Source: Diphasiastrum complanatum
Lineage: Eukaryota; Streptophyta; Lycopodiopsida; Lycopodiales; Lycopodiaceae
Length of the DNA stretch: 64,000 bases
Reading direction: 5' to 3'
NCBI GenBank assembly: GCA_029204225.1
Contig: CM055109.1
Location: 32,684,927 to 32,748,926, forward strand
Each line of letters opens with the position of its first letter. Within the stretch, counting starts at the first letter, position 1. Of this stretch, positions 56,120 to 64,000 are shown piece after piece. The position numbers and the translations under genes are program-made. The notes beneath the pieces were generated by a model. That model made no database searches, was not told the DNA's origin, and worked only from the letters and a program-made list of their open reading frames with translations.

Positions 56120-57811
56120 TCTGTGCTAACACAGAAAAAATAGAAAAAGAGAGAAATAAAACTTCGTGGCATGTGTTTTGTAAGACCATGTGCGAGTGTT
56201 TGTTAATAAACTTCCGCCATGGCATGTGTTTGTAAGCCCATGAGTAGAAGCTTAAAAAATAATAAAATAGCTTAAACTTAGATTTAGAACTTAGACTTAG
56301 GAAACTTAAGATTAGAAATATTTTATCTTAAGCTTTCTTAAGTTAAGAAACTTTGAAGTTCTAAATCCTAAGAAGTTCTAGAATGGCTAGAAATAGATTA
56401 GTCCTATAAGTTAGTGGATACTTATGGAAGACCCTCCTTGCTATAAAAGGAGAGGTATTTGCCTTGTAAATAACACTCCTGAGATTATGCTAAATTGCTC
56501 TCTTTTTGAGATTATCATTCTATTTCTTTGTGTTTTCATTGGAAGGTGCATAGCTTGAGGGAAGGTGCTCGGGCTTCCTCTTGCCTCCTTTCATTGGATT
56601 ATTGTGGCATGCTTTATTTTCAAACACTTTGGGTGTTAATCTAGGATTTAGTTTAAGCACCTTGCTAGTTGGGTAAGCCTTACTAAGGTTTTGCAGTTTG
56701 TCATCTTAAATTAGTTTCATTTCTATTTCGAGCACTAGTTGAGTAAGCCTTAGTGCTTCATCATTGTTTTTTTTTTCTATTTTCGCATTCTGTTTGAAGC
56801 TTGGTAGAAACTTAGGAAGCGGACAATCCTCTCTATACTACACCACTGTGGAAAAAGTACAAAAATGACCAAGAGTAGATCCTAATCTGATCCTCAAGAG
56901 GGATTGGTTGTCAGATTACTTGATCTATCAATCTACTTCAGATTAAGATCAATCTAGATCAATTCTAGACACAAAATCCTAACAAGAACAATCATTAATT
57001 GAAGGTAAGTGTACTTTCTGGTTTCACACGTGTGAAACACTGTCTGAGTACGGACTCCAACCTGAAAATCAAGTACACATTGATAGAACCTCAAAACAAT
57101 CAAAACAAATGCAGACAAATGGAGAGAATCACTCAAAATTGCTTCCAAAACCAAGATTGGTGTCTCACATTGATTATGGCCAAATGTGGCTCTATATATA
57201 CAATAAGTGAGAGCTCGTGGTACTGATCCTCCCTTTGATCCCACATGTGTGAAGGTGCTTTGTTATATGATGATTCATCATGCAAAACTGACACTTGGAC
57301 AAAACCTTCTATTTTGAGCACTTTTGGTCCATTTTCCTTCTATATGGAGATCTACTTGAAAATCTTCTAGAAGTCAAAATTCGTCTACTTCAGCTTATTC
57401 CACACATGTGAGCTGTTCTCTACACATGGGATGTGACACCTAACCAAATGATGTGGCTCATGCGATCAATAGATTGATGCCATGTGTCATATGTCTAGAA
57501 AACTAGTTTTTGGCTTTTTTAGCCACTAGAACTTGAATTAAATCATATGTACAACCTATATGATTATGGTACATGACAAGTACACTATTTTCACACCTGG
57601 GAATAGGCTCCACACATGTGTAATCATCCTATATACAAGATTTTTGGCCTCTACCAAGCTTATTTTTGTATTTTTCACACTCCTCAAAAATCTAGCTTGG
57701 TAAATCTAGCTTGATGGAAAACATGATGATCTTGAACTTGACTCCATGGGCTGAATTGGTCTTTGCTAGTTCAAAAGGTGTGAAGTTCATGAGCTTGATG
57801 TTGATTTGAAA

Positions 57812-59722
57812 TCACCATATCCATGATAGTGCTTCTTTGATGTTGACATCTTTGATTAGCTTGAGAGCTTTGCACCATCCTAGCACCTCCAAAATTGATT
57901 CCTTCCAATTTTCATGTAGATGCTTGACTTTGAGGCTTGCTCCTTCTTCATGTGCATGCTCCTTCATGAGAAAATAAAGATTTCTTCTTGATTTATTAGG
58001 ATCACAAATATCTACCATCATGTTACCACGATCTAGAGAATTAGACTCATCCAGATTGGCAAGACTATGCATGCTATAATAACAAAGTGTTTGCATCATA
58101 TCTTCATGCTTGTTTACCATGTTAATCTCAAATCCAATGAGGCTAAATACTTCATTATGGAGATAAGTGTCTTTAGAAGATGATTTACTTACTCTCATAA
58201 AGAGTTTACAGTTTGCCTCAATACAAATTTTCAAACAATGAGTGAACAAATCGCTTTTGCTCTGACATGACTTAAGAGCATACATTTGATGAAATAACCA
58301 TTTGCTTTCTAATTGATTTAAAATCAATTTCAACCTTTTAAGAACATCATCTATGTTCTCAAGAGAGACTTCATACTCAACTAGTATGGCTTTACTCCAA
58401 TTTTGGAATGCAATGATCTCACTAAAGCAAATTGATTTATCAAATGACATAAGAGAAGTAAGCATGAGATGTATACCACATGAGATATGCTCCTCTTTCC
58501 CTTGAAATGTGAGCCACATGGAATCAACCATATTTTTTGAGTTTCTTTTTGGAATCACAACTTGAAAAGGTCTCTCCTCCTCAATCCTTGGCACACTTGA
58601 ACCTTGAGATGATTCTTTAAGATCCTCTTCATGGTGCTCCTTCTTGATGGAAATCCGAGACCTCCATGTCTCATAATGATCACAACAACTATGACCACAC
58701 AATATGCACTTCCTATGATTATCAAAATTACTTATGCTAGAAACATAAGTCCAAAAAACACCACAACTTGGCATGATTTTTCTAATATTGAAATCAAAAG
58801 GCATTTCCATCTCAATAAGGCTAACTACTTGCTTATGGATATAAGTGTCCAATTTGGATGCTTCACTTATTTTCATAAGAAGTTTACAACTTGCCTTTAA
58901 GATTGAAAACTTACAATTTTCATCTTTATGAATGAACACATCATTCATGATCTTATTGAAACCAAAAGATCCTACATTATGAAGATATTTCCACTTCCTT
59001 GAATTCATAACTAATGTAAGCTTACAAGGAAAACATATTTTGCTATTTTTTAAGGCATCACACTCAACTAGTATTGCCTTAATCCACCTTTGAGATACAA
59101 AAATCTCTTCAAAGCAAAATGGTTCTTCATAAGTTACCATGATAGCATAAATGAAACTATTTTCATTTTGTGATTGCTGTTCCTTATTCTTGATTGATTT
59201 CTCTTGGATCATGACAATAAGTTTGAACTTGTTTAAAGTTCCAAGCAAAATACTTTCCAAGGACATAAAATAAATCCAAGTTACTTTCATGAAAGTGACA
59301 TCTATCTTTGCATCTTGAACCAAACAATGCACTTCCAAATGAAAAATTTCAAAAGATTTGACATGTGTTGTGATGGACTCTTGAAGACAAATCTTGCAAG
59401 TCCTTGTGAGACTCCAAGCCTCATTCACTTTTCCACAAAGGAAACACCTTCCCTTGGACTTGTCCTTCTTGTATTTGCATTTCAAACTTGAAGCTCCATC
59501 CTTCACCTCGGCCCCCTTGCTGTGGCTCTCCTTGGATAAATTGGTCTTCTTTTTGTAGCATCTTGAGAAAATATATCCTCCCTTGCCACAAAGGTTGTAC
59601 TTAGGATCATTTCTTTCCTTCAATAGAATGCCACCTACTGATGCCATGTGAATAAAAACCTGTGATATGATTCTACAAATGTAATTTGTGACTTTCAAGA
59701 AACTACATTTGAACATCTTCAA
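57812..59722 (-). CDS. ORF of the second pol-less element (gag-like, novel)
   Basis: 636 codons, or 611 from the shared MASVGG start at 59647. In an 89-residue stretch 71 positions match the plus-strand copy (about 80 %). Cys/His positions lost there are present here: YNLCGK keeps the second knuckle Cys, CFLCGK...CKIC has all four cysteines (C-x2-C-x12-C-x2-C), and CILCGHSCCDHYE is a complete Cys/His cluster. The knuckle's first Cys and its His are in turn Tyr here. The two repeated domains and the NIKEALSWIW end are conserved. No frameshift or stop despite LTR divergence near 2 %. Confidence 0.8.
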   Translation of the reverse strand: MKMFKCSFLKVTNYICRIISQVFIHMASVGGILLKERNDPKYNLCGKGGYIFSRCYKKKTNLSKESHSKGAEVKDGASSLKCKYKKDKSKGRCFLCGKVNEAWSLTRTCKICLQESITTHVKSFEIFHLEVHCLVQDAKIDVTFMKVTWIYFMSLESILLGTLNKFKLIVMIQEKSIKNKEQQSQNENSFIYAIMVTYEEPFCFEEIFVSQRWIKAILVECDALKNSKICFPCKLTLVMNSRKWKYLHNVGSFGFNKIMNDVFIHKDENCKFSILKASCKLLMKISEASKLDTYIHKQVVSLIEMEMPFDFNIRKIMPSCGVFWTYVSSISNFDNHRKCILCGHSCCDHYETWRSRISIKKEHHEEDLKESSQGSSVPRIEEERPFQVVIPKRNSKNMVDSMWLTFQGKEEHISCGIHLMLTSLMSFDKSICFSEIIAFQNWSKAILVEYEVSLENIDDVLKRLKLILNQLESKWLFHQMYALKSCQSKSDLFTHCLKICIEANCKLFMRVSKSSSKDTYLHNEVFSLIGFEINMVNKHEDMMQTLCYYSMHSLANLDESNSLDRGNMMVDICDPNKSRRNLYFLMKEHAHEEGASLKVKHLHENWKESILEVLGWCKALKLIKDVNIKEALSWIW

Positions 59723-59849
59723 TAATCTAGAATGATCTACAAAAGATCTAGCTCACAAACCTAAGAATCAATCTTCACACTAATGACTAGTCACTTGGAA
59801 ACTTTGCTTTGATCACTAAGACAAAAGCACACAATCTTTGAATCAAATC

Positions 59850-60470
59850 ACAAAAGAAATCAGATCCAATCTCCTATTGGACTCATTAGATACCAATGAC
59901 TCTTTCTTTTGAAAGTTGAAATGGATATGAAAAAGATTTGACACCTAGATTTTCCTTTTCACTTGACTAGTTCTCTCAACACTTGAGATTCTTGAACAAA
60001 AGATGGGTTTTGTTTCAAATACATGAAAATCAAACTTAATCACTTCTTTTGGACTCACTCTTGACCCAAATAATCTCACACTTGAGATTTAGAATGAATT
60101 TGATTTGATTTGAAAACAAACTATACCACCAATTTTTCACAAAGTTAAAAAATTTAGACAACTAGAGATTCACAAAGATCTCAACCATGTATAAATACTC
60201 AAATATGGACTCCTCCTCATGCTAGTCATCCAATGGGATCACAAATTGACCCTCACACTCTCACAAAGAAAGTTGAATAGAACTAATTTGAGTTTCATAC
60301 ATACTATGTCAACTTTTGCTCAACAAATTGAATTCAATCTATTCGATTCCACCAATTACTCTACCTTTTAAGACTTGGAATGAAATTCAAAATCAAAAGT
60401 TGTGATTTTTCTCACTAAGATATTGTGCTTCAAAGAGCTAATGCCACTTAGAAAGATTTGATCACATAGG
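59850..60470 (-). repeat. Leader array, counterpart of 45050-45760
   Basis: Reverse-strand copies of the phrase pair (a GAGT or GAGATTATTTGGGTCAAGAG-type part, then GTCCAATAGGAG or GTCCAAAAGAAGTG) at about 59870, 60050, 60230 and 60355, at the same place relative to the ORF as in the other copy. Confidence 0.6.
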
Positions 60471-62202
60471 AGAAGACAAATTCTTCACCAATAACAACAC
60501 ATAATGAGCTTCTAGATCTTGCCCTCTACAAAGGAAAGAACTCTTAGAAAATTGGATCTCTCTGTACACATTTGTCATAGACACCTTAATGACTCTTTTC
60601 AAACCTTACAATTACTCAAACAAATTGAGCAGAGTTGAACAATGTGACTTGGATCTCAATCTCTTTTCTAGAACTCTCAATTGAAGCCAATCTATGTCAA
60701 ATTCTACAAAAGATTTGCATAGATGCTCTATATGCACTAGAAACTCTCAAAGGTTTCACTTGGAGGACAGATCCAAGGATGTTTTCTAGCAAATTGATGC
60801 TTCTAAACTTGAACCTATCACTCTTGAACAAATCTAGAGTGATGGTACAATGGATTTCAACCTCTCACCTTGCATATCACTCCTTAATCTATGATTTTTA
60901 GCAAAATCTCTCTCAACTTCAACATGCACTCAAAAATTCAGAGATAATCAATTAATGCACCTAATTCAAGCTTCAAATTTAATTTCTTGGCTGATCTAAT
61001 CCAAGAATTAATTAAGGGATTAGATTCTCTATAGAAAATGCTTGATTTTACACCAAAAATCTCTCAAATTGGGTGTGTGAGTCAAATTGTACAAATTTTT
61101 GAATTTTCTTAGCTAAAACCGGAGCTGTATGGCCTCACACGTGTGAAAAGGGTTCCTACAGCCCACGACAAGTTCTGGTCCAAAACTTTTGAGGATAGCT
61201 ATCAAATCCAACTCGCTACACAAAATTTGACTAGTTTCCAAAAAATTGCTAATTTTGGCTTTGATTTGGATTAAACCTATCAATTTCAACAAAACCTCTT
61301 GTACTAGGCTCTGATACCATGTGGAAAAAGTACAAAAAGGACCAAGAGTGGATCCTAATCTGATCCTCAAGAGGGATTGGTTGTCAGATTACTTGATCTA
61401 TCAATCTACTTCAGATTAAGATCAATCTAGATCAATTCTAGACACAAAATCCTAACAAGAACAATCATTAATTGAAGGTAAGTGTACTTTCTGGTTTCAC
61501 ACGTGTGAAACACTGTCTGAGTACGGACTCCAACCTGAAAATCAAGTACACATTGATAGAACCTCAAAACAATCAAAACAAATGTAGACAAATGGAGAGA
61601 ATCACTCAAAATTGCTTCCAAAACCAAGATTGGTGTCTCACATTGATTATGGCCAAATGTGGCTCTATATATACAATAAGTGAGAGCTCGTGGTACTGAT
61701 CATCCCTTTGATCCCACATGTGTGAAGGTGCTTTGCATATGATGATTCATCATGCAAAACTGACACTTGGACAAAACCTTCTATTTTGAGCACTTTTGGT
61801 CCATTTCCTTCTATATGGAGATCTACTTGAAAATCTTCTAGAAGTCAAAATTTGTCTACTTCAGCTTATTCCACACATGTGAGCTGTCTTCTACACATGG
61901 GATGTGAAACCTAACCAAAGGATGTGGCTCATGCAATCAATAGAGATGCCATGTGTCATATGTTTAGAAAACTAGTTTTTGGCTTTTTTAGCCACTAGAA
62001 CTTGAATTAAATCATATGTATAACATATATGATTATGGTACATGACAAGTACACTATTTTCACACCTGGGAACAGGCTCCACACATGTGTAATCATCCTA
62101 TATACAAGATTTTTGGCCTCTACCAAGCTTATTTTTGCATTTTTCACACCACATCATGAGTAGATCTAGCCAAACATTGACAAACCAGATTTACTTCCAA
62201 CA

Positions 62203-62218
62203 TTGGAGCCGTTGCCGC
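62203..62218 (+). promoter_or_regulatory. Gypsy primer-binding site
   Basis: TTGGAGCCGTTGCCGC directly follows the LTR end CA. It resembles plant gypsy primer sites of the TGGCGCCGTTGCC type. It is distinct from the iMet site used by the other elements in the window. Confidence 0.5.
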
Positions 62219-63029
62219 TTTTTGAGTATTTTGTTACCTAGCTTCTTTTCCTTTTGTTTTCTCATTTCTGTGTTGTGTGTTTGCTTGTTTGCCTGTCTTC
62301 TATCTTCCAACATCAGCACGAGTCTTCTCTCCAGGTCCTACACGAGCTGTAGAGCAATTTATCAAGCCGGGGGGAAGCAACAAAAGAGTCAACTTGGGCA
62401 TTTTCTTTGAAAAGAAGTGACCCAAGTGACCTTTTTCCGAACCAACCAGGTATATCAGAATTCGCCAGTCTGTTTGCAACCGTAACAGACCTTGATCTGT
62501 CATTTTATCACCTCCACAAATTTTGACCACGGTCAGATTATGAGAAAACAGCCTGATACCCCTTATTTCCCACCCAAATCTTTGTCCTAGAATTTGCCGG
62601 CTTCATTGAGGCTAGATCTCATCAAGATCAGTCCTCCAACAGCTTCGCGAATTCCATCTCAGAGATTTTGCCTGTTTTTTTGTCAAAAAGTCAAATTTTT
62701 TTTCCATATTCCCTATTTGTCAGTAAAACCTGTCTGTTAGAAATCACCATTCAGCTTAAGAAATTGTTCTCATTGAGTACAAATTCCCTGTCCTACCCGC
62801 AAATTCTTACCGTACAATTTTTTTTCAAAAATATAAAAAAATCAATATTCTGACAGCCAGAATTTCTCGTCAAAATTCACGAGTGTTACAGTTCAATTTA
62901 TCTATCTCTATACGATTTCTTATCCTATCCATGAATTCTATTACGGCCAAAAAGACCAATTTTTTGTCCTACACTCATTCTGCAAGCAAACTCCCTTTTT
63001 TGCCAAGTACAATACTAACCTGATCATCT
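62219..63029 (+). other. Gypsy leader
   Basis: About 800 bp of T-rich untranslated leader between the primer site and gag. No gene. Confidence 0.45.
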
Positions 63030-64000
63030 GTGTTGTTACTCTCCTCCACACTCTACATCATGTCTCCTAATTGTGCTGAATCTTCTAATCCGGCTCCTCC
63101 ACGACTAGAATGCAGAATTCCACGTATCGATGCACCCAAGTACGATGGAGAATCTGACCCAATCCGATTTCTCCAAGACTTTGATAATGCATGTCATTTT
63201 TATGGAGATAGCTCTGAAAAGCTTCGTCTATTTCTCATCATGGTACTGTATGGAATAGCCAAGGAGTGGTATTTGAATCTCAAAGCTCCTGATCTTGCTT
63301 CTTGGACCACCCTCAAGGACGCTCTCGTCAAGCATTTCAAACTATCTAAACTGACTCAAAACCCATTCGTTCAAATTATCCATATCAAGATGCGTCGTGA
63401 AGAGTTGTTTGAAACTACATTGAGTGTCTTAAACGTCTCAAAGTAGAACGTGTTGATGAAAATATCACCGAACATATGGCCATAAAATTGTTTCTGGTTG
63501 GATTGCCTAAAAACATCCGCCGTGAACTCAAACCAGTTGATCTTTATGATCAACTTAAAGATGTGATGACTGATGCTATCCGTGAGGAAGATGAAGGTTT
63601 TGAGGATGACTTTGACCATCGTGAAAAGAAATCTAAGCATCCGAACCGTCCTAATCACCCGAAATCTGACAATATTCCTCAATCTTCTAAACTTCTACAT
63701 CAAATGGAAACCTGACAAAAAGCTCAACAATCTCATATGGATAAACTCACTGCCGATTTCCAAACTGCCATGAAACAGAATGCTGAGAAATCCTTTCCAA
63801 CAAGAGAAAATGTCTGGTGTCCAATTTGCTCACAGCATCACACTACTAATGAATGCCCTCAACTATGAAACCATTTTTCAGCAGCCACCAGACCCACCAT
63901 CTATCGAGCGTATCGCCCTTATCCTCCACAACAGCCTATGCCACGACCAAGGGCCTACCAACTACGACCAACTACACCAAATCAATACCCATTACCACGT
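63030..64000 (+). mobile_element. Ty3/gypsy gag, frameshifted, runs off the window
   Basis: Gag likely starts at the ATG at 63060 (MSPNCAESS). 63060-63410 carries PRIDAPKYDGESDPIRFLQD, LFLIMVLYGIAKEWYLNLKA and LKDALVKHFKLSKLTQNPF. A single-base shift near 63410-63420 moves the reading to 63420-63712 (CLKRLKVERVDENI, IKLFLVGLPKNIRREL, KDVMTDAIREEDEG). After another break a zinc knuckle CPICSQHHTTNEC (about 63820-63860) and a Pro/Arg/Tyr-rich tail continue to the window end. It is related to the gag at 9569-10300. Protease and pol, if present, lie beyond 64000. Confidence 0.85.

Larger units (their letters stand above)
56847..62148 (-). mobile_element. Second copy of the pol-less LTR family
   Basis: LTRs at 56847-57679 (833 bp) and 61320-62148 (829 bp) differ at about twenty places by eye (roughly 2 %). 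The reverse-complemented primer site GCTCTGATACCA is at 61308-61319 and the reverse-complemented purine tract CTCCTC at 57680-57685. CCAC flanks both ends; with one base of ambiguity this is a 4-5 bp target duplication. The interior has the ORF 57812-59722 and no pol. The LTR sequence differs from that of the copy at 43146 although the proteins match well, so the two are subfamilies. Inserted in the gypsy LTR. Confidence 0.92.
56120..62202 (+). mobile_element. Gypsy 5' LTR split by the second pol-less element
   Basis: The left part (about 56120-56846) has LTR character: a doubled GGCATGTGTTTGTAAG unit (56167 and 56220), a TATA box CTATAAAAGG at 56441-56450 and T-rich transcribed DNA. The right part (62149-62202) ends in TTCCAACA just before a primer-binding site (TTGGAGCCGTTGCCGC at 62203-62218, similar to the GGCGCCGTTGCCG-type sites of plant gypsy elements). 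The gag at 63060 follows. The LTR start is not defined. Confidence 0.6.

Overview
This window is nuclear DNA of a land plant with a large, repeat-dense genome. The evidence is GT-AG introns, Ty1/copia and Ty3/gypsy LTR retrotransposons primed from the initiator-methionine tRNA, plant-type receptor-kinase and actin-depolymerizing-factor (ADF) fragments, and long dinucleotide runs. The species cannot be read from the sequence. The very long introns would fit a fern, lycophyte or gymnosperm, but that is inference.

Only one host gene looks intact: a class 3 (alpha/beta-hydrolase) lipase on the + strand. I could assemble ten exons from 23590 to 52877 that join in frame to 314 codons. The first exon (23590-23677) encodes a signal peptide and the second (32494-32579) starts the mature protein. 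Exons 3-10 are packed in 49746-52877. Intron 1 is 8.8 kb and intron 2 is 17.2 kb, and both are filled with retroelements. Intron 2 holds a nested set: a decayed Ty1/copia element (about 37640-49140) interrupted first by a Ty3/gypsy derivative (38048 to about 41254) and again by a pristine 5.6-kb LTR element (43146-48768).

The most unusual content is a family of LTR elements with one long ORF and no recognisable protease, integrase, reverse transcriptase or RNase H. One copy (43146-48768, +) has two 865-bp LTRs in which I found no difference and a 5-bp target duplication. A second copy (56847-62148, -) is older but its ORF is also intact. From a shared methionine the two proteins are 612 and 611 residues, roughly 80 % identical in the stretch I counted, with Cys/His modules and an internally duplicated domain.

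Layout. 0-16.5 kb: retroelement debris (gypsy integrase on -, copia gag on +, a coiled-coil ORF remnant, gypsy gag, a long minus-strand copia element) with two antisense host-gene fragments (receptor-like kinase at about 2.05-2.31 kb and ADF at about 12.85-13.16 kb), each beside a degenerate CCCTAAC-type tract. 16.5-23.5 kb: AT-rich intergenic DNA with minisatellites and hairpins. 23.6-52.9 kb: the lipase gene. 53-56 kb: poly-C run and a decayed minus-strand gypsy 3' end. 56.1-64 kb: a plus-strand gypsy element (LTR, primer site, gag) whose LTR is split by the second copy of the unusual element.

There is no sign of a prokaryotic operon, CRISPR array or rRNA/tRNA gene. All boundaries come from reading by eye, and no alignment or database search was run.
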